From positions 195,792-259,791 of the forward strand of contig NZ_BMWD01000006.1 of assembly GCF_014651055.1 (NCBI RefSeq): a stretch of DNA of 64,000 nucleotides. The letters are read 5' to 3'. The notes beneath the pieces were generated by a model. The model saw nothing but the letters and a program-made list of their open reading frames with translations, did not search any database and was not told the origin of the DNA. Position numbers and translations under genes: made by a program. Of the stretch, positions 35,383 through 45,178 are shown piece after piece. The stretch is from Streptomyces fructofermentans. GTDB lineage: Bacteria > Actinomycetota > Actinomycetes > Streptomycetales > Streptomycetaceae. The number at the start of each line of letters is the position of its first letter. Position 1 is the first letter of the stretch.

Positions 35383-37635
35383 GTGACGAACATCCCCGAG
35401 ACCGGCCGGACCCCACGGGTCCAGATCAGGCTCGTCGTCATCCAGATCCTTGTCCTGTCCCTGCTCGGCACACTCGGCGGACGCCTCTGGTACCTCCAGA
35501 TCCGCAACGGCGACGAGTACGCCAAGGAGGCCTCGGGCAACCACGTCCAGCAGGTCGTCAGCCCCGCCGTGCGCGGCTCGATCCTCGACGCCCGCGGTGT
35601 GCCGATCGCCGACAACGAGACCCGCCTGGTGGTCTCCGCGTCCCGCACGGACCTGCTGAAGATGGACGACGACGGCAAGGCGGTGCTCACCAAGCTCGCC
35701 GGCGTCCTGGGCCTGAAGGCCAAGGACGTCATCGACAAGGTCCGGCTGTGCGACGCGAAGACGCCGCAGCCGTGCTGGAACGGCTCGCCCTACCAGCCGA
35801 TCCCGATCACCGACGAGGCCACGCCCAAGCAGGCCCTGCAGATCCGCGAACGCGCCGAGGACTTCCCCGGCATCACCGCGGAACCGCAGGCCGTCCGGCG
35901 GTACGCGAGCCCCGCGAAGGCCAACACCGCACAGGTCCTCGGCTATCTCTCGCCCGTCACGGACGACGAGATCACCAAGGCCAAGGACACCGACTCGCCC
36001 TACCTGCGCTCCGACCAGGTGGGCCGCTCGGGCCTGGAGCGCCAGTACGACAAGGAACTGCGCGGCAAGGCCGGGGTCACCCGCTACGAGGTGGACAACC
36101 TCGGCCGGGTCATCGGCCAGGCCAAGAGCGACGAGGCGCAGCCCGGCGCGAACGTCGTCACCAGCATCGACTCCCGCGTCCAGCGCGTCGCCGAGTACGA
36201 GCTGAACGAGGCGATGAAGGTCGCCCGCACCGAGTACGACAAGAACACGAGCGAGAACTACAAGGCGGACTCCGGCGCGGTCGTCGTCATGGAGTCCAAG
36301 ACCGGCCGGGTCGTCGCGATGGCGTCCAACCCGTCGTACGACCCGAACGCCTGGGTCGGCGGGATCTCCGGCAAGGACTACGCCAGGCTCACCGGCAAGG
36401 GCTCCAACTACCCGCTGCTGAACCGGGCGATCCAGGGCCAGTCGGCCCCCGGCTCGATCTTCAAGGTCATCCCGACGGCCGCCGCCGTCAACGCCGGGTA
36501 CTCCTTCGACGGCCCCTACCAGTGCGCCAGTTCGTACTCGATCGGCGGCCAGGTCTTCAAGAACTTCGAGTCCAAGGGGTACGGCCCGATCAGCCTCGGC
36601 CGTGCGCTGGAGGTGTCCTGCGACACCGTCTTCTACAGCCTCTCGCACGAGGAGTGGAAGAGGGACGGGGGCATCAAGCCGAAGAAGAACGCGAAGAACT
36701 GGTTCTACAAGACGGCCCACCAGTTCGGCCTCGGCAAGGAGACCGGCATCGACCTCCCGAACGAGGTCACCGGCCGCGTCCCCGACCGCCAGTGGAAGCA
36801 GGACTACTGGAAGGCCAACAAGGACGCCTGGTGCAAGTACGGCAAGAAGGGCGGCTCGTACGCCCAGCAGATCGCGTACGAGAACTGCCTCGAAGGCAAC
36901 CGGATGCGTGCCGGTGACTCCGTCAACTACTCGATCGGACAGGGCGACACGCTCGTCACCCCGATCCAGATGGCGACCATCTACGGGGCCATCTCCAACG
37001 GCGGGACGCTCTACGAGCCGACCGTCGGCAAGGCCGTCGTCAGCGCCGACGGCCGGAGCGTCCGGCAGATCGAGCCGAAGTCGAACGGCAAGCTGCCGAT
37101 GTCCCGCAAGACGCGCGACGAGATAGACGGTGCCCTCGAGGGAGTCGCGACCCGCGGTACGGCCGCCTGGAGGTTCGGCGGCTGGCCGCAGGACAAGATC
37201 CCCATGCACGCCAAGACGGGTACGGCCGAGGTCTACGGCAAGCAGACGACCTCGTGGTTCGCCACGTACACCGAGGAGTACTCGGTCGTCATGACGATCT
37301 CCCAGGGCGGTACGGGCTCCGGCGCCTCGGGCCCCGCGGTGCGCAAGATCTACAACGCGCTCTACGGCGTCTCCGAGGAAGGCAAGATCGACAAGAGGAA
37401 GGCGCTGCTCCCCACCCCGCAGAAGAAGCTGCCGAAGATCGAGGCGGACGGCTCGATCGACGCGCCCAAGGTCGGCGTGTACCCGCCGAAGGCCGAGAAG
37501 AAGGCCGTCGAGGAGGGGCAGGCGCTGACGGGAGCCGACCCGGCGGCCACCGTGCCCGCGAACAACACGGGCAACAACCGTGACACCCGGCGGCGCGCGG
37601 CCCGCCCGAGGAAGAGGCGGAGGACGCTCACATGA
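35383..37635 (+). CDS. mrdA: penicillin-binding protein 2 (class B transpeptidase)
   Basis: This membrane-anchored D,D-transpeptidase partners with RodA in the wall cluster. It has 750 residues. A short cytoplasmic N-terminus, one helix (LVVIQILVLSLLGTLGG), a dimerisation domain (about 55-280, with VVSPAVRGSILDARGVPIAD) and the transpeptidase domain follow. Active-site motifs are SIFK (Ser358, in SAPGSIFKVIPTAA), SVN (513-515, in DSVNYSIGQGD) and KTG (611-613, in HAKTGTAEV). The basic C-terminal tail (RRRAARPRKRRRT) is unusual and faces outside. GTG 35383 follows an AGAGGGGGAC site. rodA overlaps the end by 4 bp. Confidence 0.96.
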   Translation: MTNIPETGRTPRVQIRLVVIQILVLSLLGTLGGRLWYLQIRNGDEYAKEASGNHVQQVVSPAVRGSILDARGVPIADNETRLVVSASRTDLLKMDDDGKAVLTKLAGVLGLKAKDVIDKVRLCDAKTPQPCWNGSPYQPIPITDEATPKQALQIRERAEDFPGITAEPQAVRRYASPAKANTAQVLGYLSPVTDDEITKAKDTDSPYLRSDQVGRSGLERQYDKELRGKAGVTRYEVDNLGRVIGQAKSDEAQPGANVVTSIDSRVQRVAEYELNEAMKVARTEYDKNTSENYKADSGAVVVMESKTGRVVAMASNPSYDPNAWVGGISGKDYARLTGKGSNYPLLNRAIQGQSAPGSIFKVIPTAAAVNAGYSFDGPYQCASSYSIGGQVFKNFESKGYGPISLGRALEVSCDTVFYSLSHEEWKRDGGIKPKKNAKNWFYKTAHQFGLGKETGIDLPNEVTGRVPDRQWKQDYWKANKDAWCKYGKKGGSYAQQIAYENCLEGNRMRAGDSVNYSIGQGDTLVTPIQMATIYGAISNGGTLYEPTVGKAVVSADGRSVRQIEPKSNGKLPMSRKTRDEIDGALEGVATRGTAAWRFGGWPQDKIPMHAKTGTAEVYGKQTTSWFATYTEEYSVVMTISQGGTGSGASGPAVRKIYNALYGVSEEGKIDKRKALLPTPQKKLPKIEADGSIDAPKVGVYPPKAEKKAVEEGQALTGADPAATVPANNTGNNRDTRRRAARPRKRRRTLT

Positions 37636-38831
37636 CCGGCGCGAACGGCTTCTCCGTCTCCGGATACGGGCCCGAGCGCTCCAGTTGGTCGCGGCTGTTC
37701 GCCCGCGACTCGCTGGCCCGCCGGCTCGACTGGCCGATACTGTTCTCGGCCGTCGCGCTCTCCCTGATCGGCGCGGCCCTCGTCTACTCGGCGACCCGCA
37801 ACCGCACCGAGCTGAACCAGGGCGACCCGTACTACTTCCTGTTCCGGCACCTGCTGAACACGGGCATCGGCTTCGCCCTGATGATCGGCACGGTCTGGCT
37901 CGGCCACCGCACCCTGCGCACGGCCGTGCCGATCCTCTACGGACTGTCCGTCTTCCTGATCCTCCTGGTGCTGACCCCGGCCGGCGCGACCATCAACGGG
38001 GCCCACGCCTGGATCGTCATCGGCGGCGGCTTCTCGCTCCAGCCGTCGGAGTTCGTGAAGATCACGATCATCCTGGGCATGGCGATGCTGCTCGCGGCCC
38101 GGGTGGACGCCGGCGACAAGCCCTACCCGGACCACCGCACGGTCCTCCAGTCCCTCGGGCTGGCCGCCGTACCGATACTGATCGTCCTGCTCATGCCGGA
38201 CCTCGGCTCGGTCATGGTCATGGTCATCATCGTGCTGGGCGTGCTGCTCGCCTCCGGCGCGTCCAACCGCTGGGTCTTCGGGCTGATCGGCACCGGCGCG
38301 CTCGGCGCGATCGCGGTCTGGCAGCTCAAGATCCTCGACGAGTACCAGATCAACCGCTTCGCCGCCTTCGCCAACCCCGAGCTGGACCCGGCGGGCGTCG
38401 GCTACAACACCAACCAGGCGCGCATCGCGATCGGCTCCGGCGGCCTGTTCGGCACCGGTCTCGGCAAGGGCTCGCAGACCACCGGGCAGTTCGTCCCCGA
38501 GCAGCAGACGGACTTCGTCTTCACCGTCGCGGGCGAGGAACTCGGCTTCGTCGGGGCCGGCCTGATCCTCGTGCTGCTGGGCATCGTCCTGTGGCGGGCC
38601 TGCCGCATCGCCCGTGAGACGACGGAGCTGTACGGCACGATCGTCGCCGCCGGGATCATCGCCTGGTTCGCCTTCCAGGCCTTCGAGAACGTCGGCATGA
38701 CCCTCGGCATCATGCCGGTCGCGGGCCTGCCCCTGCCGTTCGTGTCGTACGGAGGCTCCTCGATGTTCGCGGTCTGGGTGGCCGTGGGGCTGCTGCAGTC
38801 GATCAGAGTGCAGCGGCCCATGTCGGCGTAG
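37632..38831 (+). CDS. rodA: RodA/FtsW-family peptidoglycan glycosyltransferase
   Basis: This SEDS-family polytopic enzyme polymerises lipid II with PBP2. It has 399 residues and about ten helices. SEDS signatures include NGAHAWIVIGGGFSLQPSEF, the conserved Asp in LLMPDLGSVMVM, and NVGMTLGIMPVAGLPLPFVS then YGGSSM. Its ATG overlaps the mrdA stop (ATGA), so the two are coupled. In S. coelicolor the gene at this place is known as sfr. It is the last gene of the mre cluster. Confidence 0.95.
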   Translation: MTGANGFSVSGYGPERSSWSRLFARDSLARRLDWPILFSAVALSLIGAALVYSATRNRTELNQGDPYYFLFRHLLNTGIGFALMIGTVWLGHRTLRTAVPILYGLSVFLILLVLTPAGATINGAHAWIVIGGGFSLQPSEFVKITIILGMAMLLAARVDAGDKPYPDHRTVLQSLGLAAVPILIVLLMPDLGSVMVMVIIVLGVLLASGASNRWVFGLIGTGALGAIAVWQLKILDEYQINRFAAFANPELDPAGVGYNTNQARIAIGSGGLFGTGLGKGSQTTGQFVPEQQTDFVFTVAGEELGFVGAGLILVLLGIVLWRACRIARETTELYGTIVAAGIIAWFAFQAFENVGMTLGIMPVAGLPLPFVSYGGSSMFAVWVAVGLLQSIRVQRPMSA

Positions 38832-38966
38832 GCCGGGACGACGGGGAGCGGGAACCGGAGCGGAACGGACGCGTCGGACCGCTCGCGCCCCGCGGATCGA
38901 CGGATTCGGGCCATGGGCAGGTCAGAGGGACTGCCCAGGGCCCGTTTTCACGTCTAGATTCAGTTC

Positions 38967-40523
38967 ATGGCGGACACGAAGCGGGAGATCGAGCGTAAGT
39001 ACGAAGCCGATGAGCATGCCGGACTGTCGGACCTGCCGGACCTGACGCGCGTCGCGGGCGTCTCGGCCGTCGTCGACAAGGGCGTCACCGAACTCGACGC
39101 GACCTACTACGACACGGCCGACCAACGGCTCGCCGCCGCGTCGCTCACCCTGCGCCGCCGCACCGGCGGGGCCGACGCGGGCTGGCACCTCAAACTGCCG
39201 GTGGCCGAAGGCGTACGGGACGAGATCCGGGCCCCGCTGTCCGACACCGTGCCCCGCACCCTCGTGGGACTCGTACGCTCCCGGGTGCGCGACGCCGAAC
39301 TGCTCCCCGTCGTGCGCCTGCGGTCGGCGCGTGACGTCCGCCATCTCGTCGACGACGCCGGAGGCCTGCTCGCCGAGATCAGCCTCGACCGCGTGCGCGC
39401 CGAACGCCTCAGCGGCGGCGACGGCACCACCGAGTGGACCGAGATCGAGGTGGAGCTCGCCGACGACGGCGACCCCGCGTTCCTCGACAGGGTCGAGAAG
39501 AAGCTCCGCAAGGCCGGCGTCACCCGCTCCGGGTCGGCGTCCAAACTGGCCAGGGCCCTCCAGGAGACGGGACGCAGGCCGCGGGCGCGCGCCGTCGTCG
39601 CGGCGGCCCCCGTGACCGCGGGCGACCACGTCCTCGCCTACCTCCGCACCCAGCGCGACGCCATCGTCGAACTCGATCCCGCCGTCCGCCGCGACGTCTT
39701 CGACTCCGTGCACGCCATGCGGGTGGCCACCCGCCGGATGCGCAGCGCCCTGCGCTCGTACGGGAACGTCCTGGACCGGGCCGTCACCGACCCGATCCGC
39801 GACGAGCTGAAGTGGCTGGCCGGGGAGTTGGGCGTCGACCGGGACAGGGAGGTGCTGACCGAGCGCCTGACCGCGGCCCTCGACGAACTGCCGCGCGCCG
39901 TGCTCGCCGGGCCCGTCCGCGGCCGGCTGCGCACCTGGGCGCAGGCCCGCAGGTCCGGTTCGCGACGCCATCTGATCGCGGTCCTCGACGGACGGCGCCA
40001 TCTGGACCTGCTCGTCGCCCTCGACGCGCTGCTCGCCACTCCGCCGCTGCTCGGCGCCGCCTCGGACACCACGGGCAAGGTGATCGGCAAAGCGGTGCGC
40101 AAGGACTTCGCGAAGCTCGCCGAGCTGATCGCGCAGGCCGTCGAACTGCCGTCCGGAGCCGACCGGGACCTGGCCATCCACGAGGCACGCAAGAAGGCCA
40201 AGCGCACCCGGTACGCGGGGGAGCTGGCCACTCCAGTGCTCGGCAGGACCGCGAAGAGCCTGGTGGGAGACATGAAGTCCCTCCAGACGCTGCTGGGCGA
40301 GCACCAGGACAGCGTCATGGCCAGGGACGCGCTGCGCGACCTGGCCGCGCAGGCGCACGCGGCGGGGGAGAACGCGTTCACCTACGGGGTCCTTTACGGG
40401 CACGAGGAGCGGACCGCCGCGTCCGTCGAGGCCGAGCTTCCGGGCACGTGGGAGGCGGTCCGCGGCCGTACGGTCCTCCAGGGGCCGGCGCGACGGGCGA
40501 AGGGGTGTCCACGAGCACGTTAG
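38967..40523 (+). CDS. CYTH and CHAD domain protein
   Basis: This 518-residue cytoplasmic protein joins a CYTH triphosphate-tunnel domain (about residues 1-200, with the ExExK pattern in REIERKYEA and the run SLTLRRRTGG) to a CHAD helical domain (about 215-500, with HAMRVATRRMRSALRSY and HEARKKAKRTRYAGEL). CYTH enzymes hydrolyse inorganic triphosphate or cyclise ATP; CHAD domains bind polyphosphate through conserved His and basic residues. A role in polyphosphate or triphosphate metabolism is therefore inferred. TAGATT ends 6 nt before ATG 38967, suggesting a leaderless mRNA. Confidence 0.9.
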   Translation: MADTKREIERKYEADEHAGLSDLPDLTRVAGVSAVVDKGVTELDATYYDTADQRLAAASLTLRRRTGGADAGWHLKLPVAEGVRDEIRAPLSDTVPRTLVGLVRSRVRDAELLPVVRLRSARDVRHLVDDAGGLLAEISLDRVRAERLSGGDGTTEWTEIEVELADDGDPAFLDRVEKKLRKAGVTRSGSASKLARALQETGRRPRARAVVAAAPVTAGDHVLAYLRTQRDAIVELDPAVRRDVFDSVHAMRVATRRMRSALRSYGNVLDRAVTDPIRDELKWLAGELGVDRDREVLTERLTAALDELPRAVLAGPVRGRLRTWAQARRSGSRRHLIAVLDGRRHLDLLVALDALLATPPLLGAASDTTGKVIGKAVRKDFAKLAELIAQAVELPSGADRDLAIHEARKKAKRTRYAGELATPVLGRTAKSLVGDMKSLQTLLGEHQDSVMARDALRDLAAQAHAAGENAFTYGVLYGHEERTAASVEAELPGTWEAVRGRTVLQGPARRAKGCPRAR

Positions 40524-40563
40524 GCTTGAGGGTCACCCCTGTCAGCTCACGAAGGTTCGCGAG

Positions 40564-42525
<1,962 letters not shown>

Positions 42526-42553
42526 CCCGAGCACCGCGCCACGGCGCGTCGTG

Positions 42554-42604
42554 AAGCCCCGGGGGACGGCAGCGGACACCACCCGCCGCCGTCCCCCGGG
42601 GCTT
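42554..42604 (+). terminator. radical SAM gene terminator
   Basis: A perfect 17-bp stem (42554-42570 with 42588-42604) ending in GGGGCTTTCGC, 28 bp after the stop codon. It should separate the radical SAM gene from the DUF2344 gene downstream. Confidence 0.88.
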
Positions 42605-42673
42605 TCGCGTCGAGTGGGCGGCCGACGGAAGGTTCTCCGCATCCGTACGGGCCCTCGGCGCGTCTATCCCGGT

Positions 42674-44083
42674 ATGAAGCTGGAGAAGCCGTCGCCGCAC
42701 GCCGCGCCCGTGCCGTCCGCGGGCCCGGTGACGCCCCCGGCGCCCGTACCACCGGGCGGGCCCGCCGGGCGGCAGGACGAGGTGCCCGGAGGGTGTCTCG
42801 TGGTGGCGATCCGCGTCCCGGTGCGGATCGTGGTGTTCGTGCTGGTGGTGCCGGTGCGGATGGCGTGGGACGCGCTGGTGGTCGTGGGGCGGCTGCTGCG
42901 GGACTCGGTGCTCCGGCCGCTGGGGCGGGCCCTCGCGTGGGTGTTCGCGCCGGTCGGGCGGGCCGTCCGCCGACTCGCCGAGGCGGGAGTGGCCGCCGCC
43001 GGGTGGCTGCTGACCGGACTCGGGCACGTCCTGACGTGGCTGGGCAGACTGCTCTTCGTGTGGCCGTGGGTGGGGCTCTGGCGGTACGCGCTCGTGCCGA
43101 CCGGCCGCGCCCTGGCCTGGCTCGCGCACGTCCTCGTCGTCGTCCCGGCCGGATGGCTTTACGCCCGGGTGCTGACCCCCTTCGGGCACGGCCTGCTGTG
43201 GGTGCTGCGGGGGATCGGAGCCGGATGCGCGTGGTCGTGGCGCGTCCTCGTCGTCGCGCCCGCCCGCCTGCTCCACCGGGCGCTGCTCGCGCCGACCGGG
43301 CGGGGGATCGCCTGGCTGGCCCTGGCGCTGTGGGGCGGCATCACATGGGTCGGTCGCGGGGTGTGGGCGGGCATCACATGGGTCTCGCGGGGCATCTGGA
43401 CCGGTGTCGTCGGCGTCTCGCGCGGCCTGTGGGCCGGCATGACATGGATCGGTGGGGGACTGTGGGCCGCGCTGACATGGGTGGGACGCGGGATTCTGGC
43501 CGGTGCGACCTGGACCGCCACGATCGTCGCGACCCTGCTGCGCTGGGTTCTCGTCGTACCCGCCGTCGCCCTGTGGCGCTGGGTGCTCCTGCCGGTCGGC
43601 CGGGGCGTCGCCGTCGTCGCCCGCGAGGTCGGCGAGGCCCTGGGACACGCGTGGCGGGTCGCCGGCCACGTGTCGCTCGCCGTCGGGCGGTTCCTCGCCC
43701 GGCTCCTCCGGTGGATCTTCGTGGAACCGGCGCGATGGGTGTACCGGAGCGTGCTCGCACCCGCGGGCCACCTGGTGCGGGACGCTGTCTGGCGGCCCGC
43801 CGCCGAGGCCGCCCGGAGCGTGCGCCGCACCACGAGGCAGGCACTGGCGAGCGCCCGCGAGACGGCACGGCAGACCCGGGCCGACATCCGGCGCATCCTG
43901 TTCGGGGCGCCCCGCGAACCCGAGCGGGTGCTCCTGGACAAACCCCGCGGCGCAGGCGGTCCGGCGCGCCCCGCCGTGCCCGGAGGGGCCCCGCGGTCCG
44001 GGTCCGTCGCATCCCTGGGGGAACCGTCGGCCGCCGGGACACGTACTCTAGGTAGCAGTACGACCGCTCTCACGAAGGACTGA
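42674..44083 (+). CDS. Trp-rich repeat hydrophobic protein of unknown function
   Basis: A 469-residue protein from ATG 42674 that was not assigned to a family. After a Pro-rich start (about 40 residues) the chain is a succession of hydrophobic stretches interrupted by Gly-Arg, such as LGRALAWVFAPVGRAVRRL, YALVPTGRALAWLAHVLVVV and RALLAPTGRGIAWLALALW. Residues about 219-280 are 5-6 tandem copies of an 11-residue unit (LWGGITWVGRG type). The last 100 residues are basic and polar (ARSVRRTTRQALASARETAR). Amphipathic helices lying on the membrane, or many short membrane segments, would fit. It ends 6 bp before the probable start of the DUF2344 gene. Confidence 0.72.
   Translation: MKLEKPSPHAAPVPSAGPVTPPAPVPPGGPAGRQDEVPGGCLVVAIRVPVRIVVFVLVVPVRMAWDALVVVGRLLRDSVLRPLGRALAWVFAPVGRAVRRLAEAGVAAAGWLLTGLGHVLTWLGRLLFVWPWVGLWRYALVPTGRALAWLAHVLVVVPAGWLYARVLTPFGHGLLWVLRGIGAGCAWSWRVLVVAPARLLHRALLAPTGRGIAWLALALWGGITWVGRGVWAGITWVSRGIWTGVVGVSRGLWAGMTWIGGGLWAALTWVGRGILAGATWTATIVATLLRWVLVVPAVALWRWVLLPVGRGVAVVAREVGEALGHAWRVAGHVSLAVGRFLARLLRWIFVEPARWVYRSVLAPAGHLVRDAVWRPAAEAARSVRRTTRQALASARETARQTRADIRRILFGAPREPERVLLDKPRGAGGPARPAVPGGAPRSGSVASLGEPSAAGTRTLGSSTTALTKD
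43328..43513 (+). repeat. 33-bp coding tandem repeat (11-aa units)
   Basis: Five full units start at 43328, 43361, 43394, 43427 and 43460, with a partial sixth at 43493. They encode LWGGITWVGRG, VWAGITWVSRG, IWTGVVGVSRG, LWAGMTWIGGG and LWAALTWVGRG. The Thr codon before Trp is the rare ACA in four units, which indicates amplification from one ancestor rather than convergence. Confidence 0.88.
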
Positions 44084-44131
44084 ACGACACTGGGCAAGCG
44101 ACAGCCCGAAGGCCCTCCGCCCGCACCCGCG

Positions 44132-44929
44132 GTGCAGCGCATCCGACTGCGCTACACCAAGCGCGGCCGCCTCCGGTTCACCAGCCACCGCGACTTCCAG
44201 CGCGCATTCGAGCGCGCGTTGCGCCGCGCCGAGGTGCCCATGGCGTACTCGGCGGGGTTCACGCCGCACCCGAAGGTGTCGTACGCCAATGCCGCACCCA
44301 CCGGCACGGGCAGTGAGGCCGAGTACCTGGAGATCGCGCTCACCGAGGCGCGTGACCCCGACAAGCTCCGCGAGCTGCTCGACGAGTCGCTGCCCGACGG
44401 GCTCGACATCATCGACGCGGTCGAGGCCCGCACCTCGGGCCTCGCCGACCGGCTCACGGCGTCCGTGTGGGAGCTGCGCCTCGACGGCGTGTCGCCCGAG
44501 GACGCGCAGCGGGCCGTCGACGCCTTCACGTCGGCCGACACGGTCGAGGTCCAGCGCCGGGCGAAGAACGGCATGCGGACCTTCGACTCCCGCGCCGCCG
44601 TCGCGAGCCTGGAGGCCCGCGCGGCACAGCCCGAAGCACACGGTCCACAGGCTGATAGGCCGAGCGACCAGGCCTGTGCGATACTGCGGCTGGTTGTTCG
44701 GCACGTGACGCCTGCCGTTCGACCTGACGACGTCCTGTCCGGTCTCCGAGCCGTGGCCGACCTGGCGCCGCCGGTCCCCGCAGCGGTGACCAGGCTGGCG
44801 CAGGGGCTTTTCGATGAAGAGACCGGCACGGTGACCGACCCGCTCGCGCCCGACCGCGAGGCGGCAGAAGCGCCCCCTGAAGCTTTCTCCGGGGATGCCG
44901 CAGCCGCCGCCGCGAAGGCGTCGGCGTAA
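44132..44929 (+). CDS. DUF2344 / TIGR03936 radical-SAM-associated protein
   Basis: A 265-residue protein from GTG 44132 with the family N-terminus RIRLRYTKRGRLRFTSHRDF, then RAEVPMAYSAGFTPHPKVSY and TGSEAEYLEIAL. In many bacteria this domain is fused to the C-terminus of the TIGR03960 radical SAM protein; here it is a separate gene with one gene inserted between. GTG 44132 has no properly spaced ribosome site. A CTG at 44090, 10 nt after GAAGGA, would add LGKRQPEGPPPAPA and is the better-supported start (279 residues). The C-terminal 70 residues are Ala-rich. Function is unknown. Confidence 0.88.
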   Translation: MQRIRLRYTKRGRLRFTSHRDFQRAFERALRRAEVPMAYSAGFTPHPKVSYANAAPTGTGSEAEYLEIALTEARDPDKLRELLDESLPDGLDIIDAVEARTSGLADRLTASVWELRLDGVSPEDAQRAVDAFTSADTVEVQRRAKNGMRTFDSRAAVASLEARAAQPEAHGPQADRPSDQACAILRLVVRHVTPAVRPDDVLSGLRAVADLAPPVPAAVTRLAQGLFDEETGTVTDPLAPDREAAEAPPEAFSGDAAAAAAKASA

Positions 44930-45178
44930 GGAAGGTCCCGCGTAGGGACGGACGTCGAAGCGCCGCCCTCGTATCCGGGAGCCACCTGGGTCGGGCAGCG
45001 CACCGACCAGAAGACTTTCGCCAGGCCGTACGCACACATGGCGTACGGAACCGGCGAGACAGGACACAGAGAGCTCCCGTGCGGCGCCCGCGCCCCGGAC
45101 GGCGGCACCGCGCATCGCGCGAGCCGCGGACGTCACCGGAACCGCGGCGCCCGGGAGCCTGACGGGAGATCCACCCGC

